DNA from: Rhizobium aethiopicum
GTDB lineage: Bacteria; Pseudomonadota; Alphaproteobacteria; Rhizobiales; Rhizobiaceae
Length of the DNA: 64,000 nucleotides
Reading direction: 5' to 3'
Assembly (NCBI RefSeq): GCF_014197535.1
Contig: NZ_JACIFV010000003.1
Coordinates: forward strand, 1 to 64,000
Translations under genes and position numbers: made by a program
Shown here: piece by piece, positions 50,822-62,669 of the stretch
Layout of the letters: every line of letters begins with the position of its first letter
Position numbering within the stretch: position 1 is the stretch's first letter
Notes under the pieces: model-generated
What the model saw: only the letters and a program-made list of their open reading frames with translations
Databases searched by the model: none
What the model was told of the DNA's origin: nothing

Positions 50822-50968
50822 ACGCACTGCTCCGACCGATTGATTGAAGCAGTCCATTACCCTGCTTCGGCGCGCGCGTAAGGCCGCTCTTATGGAGACA
50901 GTCCGTCCACCCAACTGCGACGACACTGCGCTTGCCAAGCCGGCGAAGCAGGAAATATGACTTGGTTC

Positions 50969-51072
50969 TAAAGCGCGTCACGATCTCTCAGATTCGCTTG
51001 GCCCGCGCTTTAGGTCCTTGTTTTACGCATGTCGTTATCGCAAAACCGCTGCACAGTTTTGCGCGACATGCT
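50969..51072. repeat. Palindromic intergenic repeat, copy C (full length)
   Basis: About 104 bases made of two inverted repeats in tandem. The first has arms TAAAGCGCG (50969-50977) and CGCGCTTTA (51004-51012). The second has arms GCATGTCGTTATCGCAAAAC and GTTTTGCGCGACATGC (51027-51072). It ends 28 bases before the DUF2218 start and explains why that frame appears open far upstream. It resembles the mosaic palindromic elements (RIME-type) described in rhizobia, but I could not compare it directly. Confidence 0.8.
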
Positions 51073-51099
51073 CTTGTCAAAGATGAGATGGAGTTCGAC

Positions 51100-51384
51100 A
51101 TGCACCTCTCCAAGGCCGTCGTACGCACCGAACATGCGAGCCGCTACCTGCAGCAGCTCTGCAAACACTGGAGCCACAAGTTCAGCGTCGATTTCGATCC
51201 GCATCAGGGCCGGGTGCCGTTCAGCGATAGCGTCGAGGTGACATTCGCCGCCGACGATGCGGCGCTCACCATGACGCTTTCCGTTGCCGATCTCGACCAG
51301 CAGGCAAGGATGCAGGGCGTGATCGACGATCATCTGAAGCGTTTCGCCTTCCGCGAGGAACTCGACATCGTCTGGACCGATTGA
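51100..51384 (+). CDS. DUF2218 domain-containing protein
   Basis: A 94-residue protein matching DUF2218: KAVVRTEHASRYLQQLCKHW, HKFSVDFDPHQGRV, and a C-terminal RFAFREELDIVW. The function is unknown; homologues are often linked to siderophore or iron genes, but not here. ATG 51100 follows GGAG with 6-base spacing; an ATG at 51088 is an alternative. The open frame before it lies in repeat copy C. It is 36 bases upstream of the nitroreductase gene. Confidence 0.8.
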   Translation: MHLSKAVVRTEHASRYLQQLCKHWSHKFSVDFDPHQGRVPFSDSVEVTFAADDAALTMTLSVADLDQQARMQGVIDDHLKRFAFREELDIVWTD

Positions 51385-51420
51385 CCTCAACAATTTTTGT
51401 GCCCCAACCCTGGAACAAGC

Positions 51421-52020
51421 ATGACGCAGAGCAATAACCGCGAATCCCAATATCCGATCGATCCGATGTTTCTCGACCGCTGGTCGCCCCGCGCCTTTAC
51501 CGGCGAAATCATCGAGGAGGCACAGCTGCTCAGCCTGCTCGAAGCCGCCCATTGGGCGCCGTCCTCTTCCAACCAGCAGCCCTGGCGCTTCATTTATGCC
51601 CTCAAGGGCTCGGAGCATTGGGAGAAATTCGTCGCACTGCTCGTCGACGCCAATCAGGAATGGGCGAAGAACGCATCGGCGCTGATCTTCGTCGTCTCAC
51701 GCAGCTTCACCGGCGTTGCTGGGTCCGGCGAGGAAAAGCCGAGCTACACCCATTCCTTCGACGCCGGTGCAGCCTGGGGATACCTGGCGCTGCAAGCGCG
51801 CCTTTCCGGCTTCTATGCCCATGGCATGGGCGGCATCAAACATGAGGATATCAGAAAAACCTTCGATATTCCGGAGGGTTACCGGGTCGAAGCAGGCGTT
51901 GCCGTCGGCCGTCTGGCCGACAAGAGCGTCCTTTCAGAACGCAACCAGGCGCGCGAAGTCCCGAGCCAGCGCAAGCCAGTCTCCGAGCTCGCCTTCAACG
52001 GCCATTTCGTCGCAAACTGA
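51421..52020 (+). CDS. Nitroreductase family protein
   Basis: A 199-residue FMN-dependent NAD(P)H oxidoreductase fold. RWSPRAFTGE and AAHWAPSSSNQQPWRF form the FMN-binding N-terminal part, and a glycine-rich GMGGIKHEDIRKTF segment lies nearer the C-terminus. Substrates of such enzymes include nitroaromatics and quinones; the natural one is unknown. It is followed by a strong shared terminator. Confidence 0.87.
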   Translation: MTQSNNRESQYPIDPMFLDRWSPRAFTGEIIEEAQLLSLLEAAHWAPSSSNQQPWRFIYALKGSEHWEKFVALLVDANQEWAKNASALIFVVSRSFTGVAGSGEEKPSYTHSFDAGAAWGYLALQARLSGFYAHGMGGIKHEDIRKTFDIPEGYRVEAGVAVGRLADKSVLSERNQAREVPSQRKPVSELAFNGHFVAN

Positions 52021-52035
52021 GGAAACCAGACAAAG

Positions 52036-52069
52036 AAAGCCCCGCCATTCGAGGACCGGCGGGGCTTTT
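52036..52069. terminator. Bidirectional terminator between the nitroreductase gene and gyrB
   Basis: An 11-bp stem (AAAGCCCCGCC / GGCGGGGCTTT) with an 11-base loop and T4 on the right. On the minus strand the A-rich side gives a short T run, so it can also end gyrB. Confidence 0.9.
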
Positions 52070-52085
52070 GTTGAAGAAATCTCGA

Positions 52086-54656
<2,571 letters not shown>

Positions 54657-55034
54657 TTATGACGCTTTTCCGTCGCCTTTGCCGCCATTTTCGAGAACAG
54701 CCGATAACCGGGCGATCTCAGCACTGTCAAGCTTACGGATCCGCCGGGCCAGCCGGTTGGCGAAATCGGTATATTCCGGCGGCAGGCCTGACGTGTCGAT
54801 GACGACGCGGGGGTCGGAGGAACGGGCAAGCAGAAACAGTTCCTCGGCCTCATCCCAGATGATGTTGAAATAGCCGGCGATGCGCTGCAGCAGGTCGAAT
54901 GTCGGCAGGCCGCGCTTGCCATGTTCGAGCGCCGAGAGATAGGCGGGAGAGACGTTCAGCGCTGCGGCCATCTCCTTCTGCGAGACGCCTTTGCGGGCTC
55001 TCAGCCTGCGAACCGCCTCTCCGAAGGGCGTCAT
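54657..55034 (-). CDS. XRE-family helix-turn-helix regulator
   Basis: A 125-residue regulator. The N-terminal HTH is KGVSQKEMAAALNVSPAYLS followed by ALEHGKRGLPTF (residues about 15-48). The C-terminal ~65 residues are charged and have no recognised ligand domain. The start overlaps the stop of the upstream Smr gene (ATGA), so it is the last gene of a four-gene unit. Targets are unknown. Confidence 0.87.
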   Translation of the reverse strand: MTPFGEAVRRLRARKGVSQKEMAAALNVSPAYLSALEHGKRGLPTFDLLQRIAGYFNIIWDEAEELFLLARSSDPRVVIDTSGLPPEYTDFANRLARRIRKLDSAEIARLSAVLENGGKGDGKAS

Positions 55035-55600
55035 GACTTTTCCCCATGCCGCCGCGACAGACGAATATAGAGCGCGCCCTCACCGCCATGATGCTGTGCG
55101 GCCGGCTCATAGGAGGAGATCAGGTAGCGGAATTCGGGCTTCGAGAACCACAGGGGGACGGCCCGCTTCAATGCACCTTTGCTGCCCAGCGAGCTGCCCT
55201 TGCCGGTGATGACAAGCACGTGGCGCATGCCGCGCTCATGGGCGCGGATTAAAAAATCGAGAAGAATGACATGGGCCTCGCTCTGCACCAGTCCATGCAG
55301 GTCGATGCGCGCCTCGAGCGCCAGCCGGCCTTTGGCGATCTTGCGCTTGACCGGCCGTTCCAGCGGATGGTGCACCTTGGCCGGCTGCCTCGGTGTCGAC
55401 GGTGGGGCCGGCTGTGCCGCCGTCGGCGAAACGGAGGCCTGCTTTTCGGCTCTCTGCCGTTCTGCCGCCGCTTCCGTTTCGACGAGAAAGGCATCGAGTT
55501 CGCTAAGCTCACCGGCCTTGCCCGGCATCGGCCGCGTGCTGCGGGCAACCTTGCCCCACAGGATCCTCTCATCGGCGCTGAGCTTGCGATCCCTGGCCAT
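55031..55600 (-). CDS. Smr/MutS2-domain protein
   Basis: A 189-residue protein with a C-terminal Smr domain: RIDLHGLVQSEAH, FLIRAHERGMRHVLVITGKG and a conserved VPLWFSKPEF. Smr domains can cut nucleic acids (the DLHG and GKG motifs are the active region). The N-terminal ~90 residues are low-complexity and proline/alanine-rich. It shares one base with the mltA stop and overlaps the XRE gene, so all three are translated together. Confidence 0.9.
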   Translation of the reverse strand: MARDRKLSADERILWGKVARSTRPMPGKAGELSELDAFLVETEAAAERQRAEKQASVSPTAAQPAPPSTPRQPAKVHHPLERPVKRKIAKGRLALEARIDLHGLVQSEAHVILLDFLIRAHERGMRHVLVITGKGSSLGSKGALKRAVPLWFSKPEFRYLISSYEPAAQHHGGEGALYIRLSRRHGEKS

Positions 55601-56721
55601 CAGTCGAATCGTCCGGCGGCAGCTTTGGGGATGAGGATGACGAAATCGGCATCGTTGCGGACGGTGCCGGCGCGCTCTCCGGCCAAGTCCCCCGAACCGG
55701 TGAAGATATCGCCGCGCGCCGGCCCGACGATCGCCGAGCCGGTATCGAGCGCCAGCATCAGCCGGCGGAAGGGGCGACCGTGATCAAGATGGGTGAGGCT
55801 GTCGGCGCGGATGAAAAAGGGGAAGCCGAAGGTATGGATCATCCGGTCGACCGCGAGCGAGCGCCCGGGGAGAAGCGGCACCTTGGCGGCGGCGATCGGA
55901 CCGGCCTCAGGATCGGCAACCGCCGCTTCCCGGAAGAAAATATAGGAGCGGTTGTGCCATAGCACCTTGTCCACCCGCTCGGGATTGCGGGCCAGCCAGG
56001 CGCGGATCGACTGCATGGAAATCTCGGCGCGGTCGATCTCCCCGCGCTCGATCAAGAGCTTGCCGATCGCCGAGAAGGGATGGCCGGCCTTCGCCGCATA
56101 GGTGATGCGGCCGATTCGGCCGTCGCGATGGCGCAGGCGCGCGGCACCCTGCACATGTACAAAGAAGACATCGACCTTCGATTTCGCCCAGGCGATTTCC
56201 AGGCCGCGACCGGCGAGAAAGCCCTGATCGATCTCGCGGCGATCCGGATAAGCGCCAATGCGGCCGTCATCATGCAAGCGGCCGAAAACATAGGATCCAT
56301 CCAATTCGGCGGGGCGATTGCCGTCATCGAGATCGATCAGATCGTTCGGGCGACTGTAGAAGGGAAAACGGAAGAGCTCGTTTGGCCGATCCGATACCTC
56401 GACCTCCGGCTCGTAAAAGGCGGTGACGAAACCGGACTTGCCGTCCTGGCGGCGGATCAGAAATGGCCGGCAACGCGTCTCGAAAAAGGCGCGCGCCACT
56501 GCGGGCGACGACGGGGTAAAATTTTCAGCGTCCACAAGAAGCGGAAGCAGATCCTCCGCGCTCAGGCCAAGCGAGCCGGTGCGATAGGATTTGACGTCGG
56601 TGATCTGCCGGCGGCAGCGTCGCATCACTTCAAAAAGGCTGGAGGGATCATCATCCTTCCAGCCTTCCAGATTATCAAAGCTGATGGCCTGCAGGACGAA
56701 GTCCGATGCCTGATCACTCAT
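55600..56721 (-). CDS. mltA: Membrane-bound lytic murein transglycosylase A homologue
   Basis: A 373-residue MltA-family protein. GKSGFVTAFYEPEVEVS opens the MltA domain, and the C-terminal 3D domain has LALDTGSAIVGPARGDIFTG with the catalytic aspartate. MltA cleaves peptidoglycan to 1,6-anhydromuropeptides. The N-terminus (MSDQASDFVLQAISF) has no signal peptide or lipobox, and an upstream extension to 56829 is not a signal either, which is odd for a periplasmic enzyme. The start lies in an 8-base overlap with the Tim44-like gene. Confidence 0.87.
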   Translation of the reverse strand: MSDQASDFVLQAISFDNLEGWKDDDPSSLFEVMRRCRRQITDVKSYRTGSLGLSAEDLLPLLVDAENFTPSSPAVARAFFETRCRPFLIRRQDGKSGFVTAFYEPEVEVSDRPNELFRFPFYSRPNDLIDLDDGNRPAELDGSYVFGRLHDDGRIGAYPDRREIDQGFLAGRGLEIAWAKSKVDVFFVHVQGAARLRHRDGRIGRITYAAKAGHPFSAIGKLLIERGEIDRAEISMQSIRAWLARNPERVDKVLWHNRSYIFFREAAVADPEAGPIAAAKVPLLPGRSLAVDRMIHTFGFPFFIRADSLTHLDHGRPFRRLMLALDTGSAIVGPARGDIFTGSGDLAGERAGTVRNDADFVILIPKAAAGRFD

Positions 56722-57418
56722 GTTCCGATTCGGTCGCCACAAGTTTCCAGTTCGGATCGCGCGAACGGGTGTCGCGGGCGAAGGTCCAGAGATCGTTGAC
56801 CTCGGCGACGTTCTCGGCGTCCCCTTCAATCAGCGCATCCGCCTTGTCATAGGTTGCCGATATCAGCTGGCTGACGATGCGCACAGTGATCTGCGCTTCG
56901 CTGCCCTTCGTCTCGGCATGGGTGATCTCGGCCTTGTCGATACCGACGAAGGTGGACTTGACCTTGTCGCCCCGGGCCTCGCGCTCGGCGATCGCCGCCT
57001 CGAAGCCGTCATAGACCTCGCGGGACAAAAGGCTCTTCAGCGTTTTGCGGTCGCCGTCGGCAAAGGCCATGACGACCATTTCGTAGGCCATGCGGGCGCC
57101 GTTCAGAAACTCCTTCGGGCTGAAGGAAGGATCGGCCTTGTTGAGCGCGCGCAGCGATTCATTCAGCGGTGTCCCCGGTGCGGCAAAGGCGTCGATGGCG
57201 GAGAAGCGATCCTCATCATCGGCCGTCGCATCACGGCGCGGCAGGGTCACGACCTTACCAGCATCAGCGGCTTCGGGCGGAGCCGCATCTCGCGGGCTAT
57301 AGAGATCGCGCGGCGGCTTCTCATTTCCTGTGCGGCGCCCGAGCACGGAGCGAAGCTGAAAGAAGATCAGCACCGCCGCCACCAGGAAGAATAATGTGAT
57401 GAAGTCGTTCGAACTCAT
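56714..57418 (-). CDS. Tim44/TimA-like membrane protein
   Basis: A 234-residue protein of the Tim44-like family. An N-terminal hydrophobic anchor (FITLFFLVAAVLIFFQLRSV, 6-25) is followed by a disordered, charged linker and the Tim44 C-terminal domain (about 95-230; FSPKEFLNGARMAYEMVV, KSTFVGIDKAEI, DLWTFARDTRSRDPNW). In Caulobacter TimA is an inner-membrane protein; mitochondrial Tim44 recruits Hsp70 to the import channel. It is the first gene of the unit, divergent from fxsA across 123 bases, with secB also nearby. Confidence 0.88.
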   Translation of the reverse strand: MSSNDFITLFFLVAAVLIFFQLRSVLGRRTGNEKPPRDLYSPRDAAPPEAADAGKVVTLPRRDATADDEDRFSAIDAFAAPGTPLNESLRALNKADPSFSPKEFLNGARMAYEMVVMAFADGDRKTLKSLLSREVYDGFEAAIAEREARGDKVKSTFVGIDKAEITHAETKGSEAQITVRIVSQLISATYDKADALIEGDAENVAEVNDLWTFARDTRSRDPNWKLVATESEHE

Positions 57419-57541
57419 GTCGTATCGCAACCGCCGTTAACATCTCTGATTTGTACTCCCATATAGTCCGCCTATACAGATGATTCAAATCATGGCTGGC
57501 ATCTTCGCCAGCGCCACGAGGAGACCGGCAAAACCCGGGAC

Positions 57542-58057
57542 ATGATCACCATGCGTTTTTCAATTCTGCCGGCTTTCATACTGTTGCTGCCGCTTGGCGA
57601 AATTGCCGGCTTCGTCGTCGTCGGCCGGGCGATCGGCCTGGCGCTGACCCTTGCGCTCGTCATGGCGAGCTTCGCTCTCGGCGTGGTCCTGCTGCGCCGG
57701 CAAGGGATCGGTATCCTGCGCCGGATGTCGAGCGAAGGACGGAACGGCGTGATGCCCGGACGCGATCTGCTGAGGCCGGCGATGACGGTCATTGCCGCGC
57801 TGCTCCTGATCATTCCCGGTTTCCTCACGGATATCATCGCCATCCTCATTCTCATTCCGCCGGTGCGCGATTTCGTCTGGCGGTCGATCGCCAAACGCTT
57901 TGTCGTCGTCAACGCCAAAGGCGGCTTTTCCGACCGCCCGAAAGCCGATTTCCGCGATCGCAACCCGAATTCAAAGGTGGTCGATCTGGACGAGGAGGAC
58001 TATCATAGGGAACCGGACCGGAACTCGCCATGGTCCGGCAAACATCTCGGTGACTGA
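57542..58057 (+). CDS. fxsA: FxsA family membrane protein
   Basis: A 171-residue inner-membrane protein with hydrophobic segments near residues 8-30, 35-53 and 80-108. [16 protein letters not shown] and [14 protein letters not shown] are the FxsA hallmarks. E. coli FxsA modulates phage T7 exclusion by F plasmids; the physiological role is unclear. A second ATG three codons later (57551) is possible. Confidence 0.9.
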   Translation: MITMRFSILPAFILLLPLGEIAGFVVVGRAIGLALTLALVMASFALGVVLLRRQGIGILRRMSSEGRNGVMPGRDLLRPAMTVIAALLLIIPGFLTDIIAILILIPPVRDFVWRSIAKRFVVVNAKGGFSDRPKADFRDRNPNSKVVDLDEEDYHREPDRNSPWSGKHLGD

Positions 58058-58158
58058 GGTCTTGCCGGCGATCGGGTGCGGCTTGCGCCCAGGGTTGTAA
58101 GGCCCTCCCCGAAATGTTAGATGGCGGCACCATTCCCATGCCCTTCGAGGAAAAGCCA

Positions 58159-58641
58159 ATGGCAGACGATACCAACAGCAACGGTGCGACGAACCCCACT
58201 CTTTCGATCCTTGCGCAATATACCAAGGACCTCTCCTTCGAAAATCCGGGTGCGCCGCGTTCGCTGCAGGCCCGCGACAAGGCTCCGACGATCAACATCA
58301 ATGTGAACGTCAACGCCAACCCGCTTTCCGACACGGATTTCGATGTCGTGCTGTCGCTGAATGCCGAAGCCAAGGACGGCGACAAGACGGTGTTCCATAC
58401 GGAACTCGTCTATGGCGGCGTCTTCCGCGTCGCCGGTTTCCCGCAGGAGCACATGCTGCCGGTTCTCTTCATCGAGTGCCCGCGTATGCTCTTCCCCTTC
58501 GCCCGTCAGATCATCGCCGACGTGACCCGCAATGGCGGTTTCCCGCCGCTGATGATCGACCCGATCGACTTCACGCAGATGTTCGCTCAGCGCGTTGCCG
58601 AAGAACAGGCCCGCGCCAAGGTTCAGGCCGTTCCGAACTGA
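58159..58641 (+). CDS. secB: Protein-export chaperone SecB
   Basis: A 160-residue tetrameric chaperone that keeps preproteins unfolded for SecA. Typical blocks are [47 protein letters not shown] and [15 protein letters not shown] 58159 matches the family; an upstream start at 58114 adds 15 residues. It lies 101 bases after fxsA and is followed by a terminator. Confidence 0.97.
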   Translation: MADDTNSNGATNPTLSILAQYTKDLSFENPGAPRSLQARDKAPTININVNVNANPLSDTDFDVVLSLNAEAKDGDKTVFHTELVYGGVFRVAGFPQEHMLPVLFIECPRMLFPFARQIIADVTRNGGFPPLMIDPIDFTQMFAQRVAEEQARAKVQAVPN

Positions 58642-58668
58642 TCGAATTCTTTTGATTCTGACATGCGG

Positions 58669-58694
58669 ATGCCCGGGCCGGTCCCGGGCATTTT
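58669..58694. terminator. Terminator between secB and dnaQ
   Basis: A perfect 9-bp stem (ATGCCCGGG / CCCGGGCAT) with a 5-base loop, followed by TTT on the plus strand. It ends secB; the dnaQ stop lies at its right edge, so it may partly serve dnaQ as well. Confidence 0.85.
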
Positions 58695-59416
58695 CAATTC
58701 GGGCTGGCGTATTTCGCCCAGATGCCCTTTTCGCCGAGTTTGGCGACCAGCGCCTCATGCGCCTGCGCTTCAGACTGGCTGAGGCGGGAGCCAAGCGGAC
58801 GAGGGCGTTCGAGCGTCGCTGCAAACGCCATATCGTCTTCCATCGCCATGTCACCGCGGGCCGCCTGGCCGGGTTGACCCGATATGCTCAGGCCGAACGC
58901 TGCCTGTCTGCCGCCGATCATCTCGATATAAACTTCGGCCAATAGTTCGGAGTCGAGCAGCGCGCCGTGTTTGGTACGATGCGAGTTGTCGATGCCGTAA
59001 CGCCGGCAGAGCGCGTCGAGCGAATTCGGTCCCATCGGGTGCTTGCGCCGCGCCATCGACAGCGTATCGATGACCTTGTCCGGCAGGATTGGCGGCAAAC
59101 CGATGCGCGCGAATTCGGCGTTGATAAAGCCCATATCGAAGGTCGCGTTATGAGCGATCCACTTGCCGTCGCCGAAGAAGGCGAGGATTTCGTCGGCAAC
59201 CGCGGCGAAAGGCTTTTTGTCCTTCAGGAATTCATCGGTAATGCCGTGTACCGCGAGCGCATCCGGATGGACCTTCTGGTCTCCCGGGTTGATGTAGATA
59301 TGCAGCGTGTTGCCGGTCGGAAAATGGTTGAAGAGTTCGATGCCGCCGATTTCGATGATACGGTCGGCGCGGTTATCGAGGCCGGTAGTTTCCGTATCGA
59401 AGATGATCTCACGCAT
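58694..59416 (-). CDS. dnaQ: DNA polymerase III epsilon subunit (proofreading exonuclease)
   Basis: A 240-residue DEDDh 3'-5' exonuclease. ExoI is FDTETTGLD, ExoII HNATFDMGFIN and ExoIII HGALLDSELLAE, with the catalytic aspartates, glutamate and histidine all present. A ~60-residue tail beyond the exonuclease core could bind the polymerase. ATG 59416 overlaps the coaE stop by 8 bases (ATGCGTGA). Confidence 0.96.
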   Translation of the reverse strand: MREIIFDTETTGLDNRADRIIEIGGIELFNHFPTGNTLHIYINPGDQKVHPDALAVHGITDEFLKDKKPFAAVADEILAFFGDGKWIAHNATFDMGFINAEFARIGLPPILPDKVIDTLSMARRKHPMGPNSLDALCRRYGIDNSHRTKHGALLDSELLAEVYIEMIGGRQAAFGLSISGQPGQAARGDMAMEDDMAFAATLERPRPLGSRLSQSEAQAHEALVAKLGEKGIWAKYASPN

Positions 59417-60020
59417 TCCGGAAATCTCCCTTGGCAATCCGCTTCTTCAGCTCGGCGATGATCTCAAGCACCTGCGTCCTCGTCTCGGCAATGCTGTGGC
59501 TGGTGTCGACCAGATAATCGGCGCGGCGTCGTTTTTCCGCATCCGGCGTCTGGCGAGAGAGAATCATGTCGAATTTTTCCTCGGTCATGTCGTCGCGCGC
59601 AAGCACCCTCTGACGCTGAATCTGTGGATCGGTGCTGACGACGACGATCACATCCACTCTTTCCCAGGCGCCGGTTTCGAAGAGCAGCGGAATATCGAGC
59701 AGAACCATTTCAGCGCCGTCTGCCTGCTGTCGCGCCAGAAATTCCATTTCCCGTTTGCGAACCAGCGGATGGACGATCGCTTCGAGGCGTTTAAAGCCTT
59801 CGGGATCAAGCGTGAGCTGGCGGCCCAGCTCATGCCGGTCGACTGCTCCATCCTTCATCGTGCCGGGAAAAGCGGCATTCACCAGCGGCGCTGCCTCGCC
59901 GGCGTAGAGGTCATGGACAACGGCGTCGGAGTCGTTCAAGGGAATTCCGGCTTCGGCAAAGAGTTTGCCGACCGTCGATTTTCCCATTCCGATTGAGCCG
60001 GTGAGTCCGATCTTCAGCAT
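59409..60020 (-). CDS. coaE: Dephospho-CoA kinase
   Basis: A 203-residue P-loop kinase for the last CoA step. Walker A is GLTGSIGMGKST (5-16), then DSDAVVHDLY and DIPLLFETG. The start shares a base with the aroE stop, and the stop overlaps dnaQ. The gene order maf-aroE-coaE-dnaQ-secB beside the origin is conserved in rhizobia and relatives. Confidence 0.96.
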   Translation of the reverse strand: MLKIGLTGSIGMGKSTVGKLFAEAGIPLNDSDAVVHDLYAGEAAPLVNAAFPGTMKDGAVDRHELGRQLTLDPEGFKRLEAIVHPLVRKREMEFLARQQADGAEMVLLDIPLLFETGAWERVDVIVVVSTDPQIQRQRVLARDDMTEEKFDMILSRQTPDAEKRRRADYLVDTSHSIAETRTQVLEIIAELKKRIAKGDFRNA

Positions 60021-60877
60021 CAGTGGACTTCCATGTCAGCAACGATCAGAGCGCGCAACGCCGCGTCGACAACGGGGCGCTTGCCGAACCATTTTTCGAA
60101 ACCGGGAACAGCCTGGTGCAGCAGCATGCCGAGACCATCGACGATCGGCCGTCCCTGCTGTTCCGCCTGCCTCAAGATCGGTGTCTTCAAGGGGACGTAG
60201 ACGATATCGGTGACGACGGCATCCGCTGCAAGCGGCGCAAAATCGATCAACGGCGCCGCTTCGCCATCCATGCCGAGCGAGGTCGTGTTGATGAAGAGGC
60301 CGGCGCCATGCATGACTTCGGCAAGCGCGCCCACCGGATGGGCTCGAACTCTCGGACCGAAGCGATCGGCCAGTTCTCGTGCGCGTTCGACAGTGCGGTT
60401 GACGACGTGGATTTCCTTAAAGCCACGATCGCGGACCGCCTGAATGATCGCCCGGCTTGCGCCGCCGGCACCGAAGACCACGGCCGTATCATGACGGTCC
60501 CAGCCGGGATGGCGCTCGTCGAGATTGGCGGTGAAGCCGCGGCCGTCGGTATTGGTGGCATGCAGGAGGCCATCCTCCAACCAGAGCGTATTCGAGGCGC
60601 CGAGCTCATGCGCCAGATCGTCCGGCTTGTCGGCGAGCCGGAAGGCAAGTTCCTTGTGGGGGATGGTGACATTGCCTCCGATAAAACCGGAACTGCCGTC
60701 CTTCAGCGAGGCAATGAAATCGGGAAAGACATCGGGCGCCACCTCGTGGGCGCGGTAGCTGCCCGGCAGGCCAAGCGTCTTCAACCAGTATCCATGGATC
60801 AGCGGCGAGCGCGAATGCCTGATGGGAAAGCCCGTGACAAATGCATTCGGCCCCAGTGTTTCACGTGAATCATCCAT
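60020..60877 (-). CDS. aroE: Shikimate dehydrogenase
   Basis: A 285-residue NADP-dependent dehydrogenase of the shikimate route. The catalytic lysine is in [11 protein letters not shown], the shikimate-binding site in [16 protein letters not shown], and the NADP loop in [11 protein letters not shown] followed by NRTVERA. ATG 60877 overlaps the maf stop by 8 bases. Confidence 0.96.
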   Translation of the reverse strand: MDDSRETLGPNAFVTGFPIRHSRSPLIHGYWLKTLGLPGSYRAHEVAPDVFPDFIASLKDGSSGFIGGNVTIPHKELAFRLADKPDDLAHELGASNTLWLEDGLLHATNTDGRGFTANLDERHPGWDRHDTAVVFGAGGASRAIIQAVRDRGFKEIHVVNRTVERARELADRFGPRVRAHPVGALAEVMHGAGLFINTTSLGMDGEAAPLIDFAPLAADAVVTDIVYVPLKTPILRQAEQQGRPIVDGLGMLLHQAVPGFEKWFGKRPVVDAALRALIVADMEVH

Positions 60878-61469
60878 CAATCGCCCCCAATTCTCGCAAT
60901 TTTCCCAGGAGCGGCAGCATCGGCAGCCCGAGTATGGTGAAATAGTCGCCCTCGATCTTCTCGAAGAGTTGAACGCCCTCGCCTTCCAGCTGGTAGGCGC
61001 CGACGCTGGAGAGCGCCCGGTCACCCACCCGCACCAGGTGCCTGGCGATGAAATCTTCCGTCAAGGGTCGCATCGTCAGTTCGGCATGGCCGACATGCTC
61101 CCACAGGACGGCGCCGTCGTGGACGATCGCGATGGCGCTGTTCAGCCGGTGGGTCGTGCCCGACAGGGCGCGAAGGTGGTTCGCTGCATCGGCCAGATCC
61201 TTCGGTTTGTGAAAAACGCGGTCGCCGAGCGACATCGTCTGATCCGAACCGATGACGAGACCCTCGGGAAAACGGGCGCTGACATCTTCGGCCTTAGCCT
61301 TGGCCAGGATGCAGGCGACGGTATCCGGCTTCGCACCGGCTTTTTCCAGCGGCGCCTCAACCGCCCTTTCGTCGATCTCTGCGGGATGTGCCTCAAAGGA
61401 GAGACCGGCATTTTCCATCAGCATCCGCCGAAAAGGGCTCGACGATGCAAGGATGAGTTTCGGTGTCAT
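60870..61469 (-). CDS. maf: Maf family nucleotide pyrophosphatase
   Basis: A 199-residue Maf protein that hydrolyses non-canonical or pyrimidine nucleoside triphosphates. [18 protein letters not shown] is the N-terminal signature, followed by GSDQTMSL (a variant of the DQ motif), [12 protein letters not shown] and [10 protein letters not shown]. It is 31 bases after ppsR and overlaps aroE, so these genes form one unit reading away from the origin. Confidence 0.92.
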   Translation of the reverse strand: MTPKLILASSSPFRRMLMENAGLSFEAHPAEIDERAVEAPLEKAGAKPDTVACILAKAKAEDVSARFPEGLVIGSDQTMSLGDRVFHKPKDLADAANHLRALSGTTHRLNSAIAIVHDGAVLWEHVGHAELTMRPLTEDFIARHLVRVGDRALSSVGAYQLEGEGVQLFEKIEGDYFTILGLPMLPLLGKLRELGAIDG

Positions 61470-61500
61470 GGATTCTCCACTCCCGGCTTTTCGTCAGCGC

Positions 61501-62322
61501 TTAGCGCAGCTTCGGGCGGAGGGCAACAATGGCAGCCGCCGTTTCCTCGATCGAGCGGCGAGTAACATCGATCAGCGGCCATCCGTGGCGAGCGCAGAGG
61601 GAGCGGGCATATTTCAGCTCCTCGGAGATCGTGGCTCGATCGGTATAGTGCTCGCGGTCGAAACCTTGGGTCGTCCCGAGCACACGATTTTCTCGGACCT
61701 GGGAAATCCGGTCGGTAGTGGCGATCAGGCAGACGATCAGCGGTTTTGTTGCCGCGAGCAGGTTCTCCGGCAAGGGTACGCCGTAGACGATCGGGATGTT
61801 CGCCGTCTTGATGCCGCGATTGGCGAGATAGATGCTGGTCGGCGTCTTCGATGTCCGGCTGATGCCGATGATGACGACATCGGCATCGTTGTAATCATCC
61901 GGCATCTGGCCGTCGTCATGATCCATGGTGAAGTTCAACGCCTCGATGCGGGCGAAGTAACCGGCATTCATCACATGCTGGGCTCCGACACGGCGGCGGG
62001 ACGGGGCGCCAAGATAGATCTGGAACGCATTCATGACCGGCTCAAGCACGTTGACCGAGGCGACACCCATCTCGACGCAGCGCTCGTCGATCAGGTTCGC
62101 CAGATCGCGGTCGACAATGGTGTAGAGCACGATCCCGGGCGCATCATCGATCGCCTGCAGAACCGGCAGCAGCTGTTTGCGATTGCGGATCAGCGGATAG
62201 ACATGCTCGATCGGCTGAGCGGATCTGAACTGCGCCGAAGCGGCGCGGCCGGCGGAGATGAGAGTCTCTCCGGTCGAGTCAGAAATCAGGTGCAGATGAA
62301 AGAAGTTCGTTCTGTTCTCCAC
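61501..62322 (-). CDS. ppsR: Pyruvate, phosphate dikinase / PEP synthase regulatory protein
   Basis: A 273-residue DUF299 bifunctional kinase/phosphorylase that switches PPDK or PEP synthase on and off. [11 protein letters not shown] is the N-terminal motif, and the P-loop-like motif is [17 protein letters not shown]. The target enzyme is not in the window. It is the first gene left of the origin and is transcribed away from it, as in other rhizobia. Confidence 0.94.
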   Translation of the reverse strand: MENRTNFFHLHLISDSTGETLISAGRAASAQFRSAQPIEHVYPLIRNRKQLLPVLQAIDDAPGIVLYTIVDRDLANLIDERCVEMGVASVNVLEPVMNAFQIYLGAPSRRRVGAQHVMNAGYFARIEALNFTMDHDDGQMPDDYNDADVVIIGISRTSKTPTSIYLANRGIKTANIPIVYGVPLPENLLAATKPLIVCLIATTDRISQVRENRVLGTTQGFDREHYTDRATISEELKYARSLCARHGWPLIDVTRRSIEETAAAIVALRPKLR

Positions 62323-62407
62323 GTTATTTTCCGCTGCCTGTTGAAAAGACTGGATGATGGAGAGCTAAGGCGGCGAGGCTGCCTCGGGCAAGGGAAAACA
62401 TGCCTGC

Positions 62408-62416
62408 TTATCCACA
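62408..62416 (+). promoter_or_regulatory. DnaA box, consensus
   Basis: TTATCCACA, the consensus DnaA-binding 9-mer, in the ppsR-hemE gap. Confidence 0.8.
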
Positions 62417-62496
62417 TTTCGAATTTTCCGGACGGGTTTCGACCGCTCCTGTGGAGGCTGGGGATGAAATCGGCTTGTCGTCCACCAGCCCACAGC

Positions 62497-62505
62497 CTAT
62501 CCACA
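62497..62505 (+). promoter_or_regulatory. DnaA box, one mismatch
   Basis: CTATCCACA differs from the DnaA consensus only at the first position and lies 89 bases from the perfect box, in the same orientation. Confidence 0.6.
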
Positions 62506-62539
62506 GGCACGAAAAAACGCGTCCCCCGGCAAGGATCTG

Positions 62540-62669
62540 GAATCGCTTTCGGATTCGGATTCTCCCCGGAATTTGACAGGAACGGAGAAATTCTTTCGAG
62601 TTCCTCTTCGAACACGCGACAAATGGCATCGGCGGTGGATAGATTTTAATCCTTGATAGACACCGACTC
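62540..62669. promoter_or_regulatory. Cluster of four GANTC (CcrM) methylation sites
   Basis: GAATC at 62540, GATTC at 62552 and 62558, and GACTC at 62665. Four sites in 130 bases compares with about one per 256 bases by chance. CcrM methylation state links origin firing to the cell cycle in alphaproteobacteria. Confidence 0.6.
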
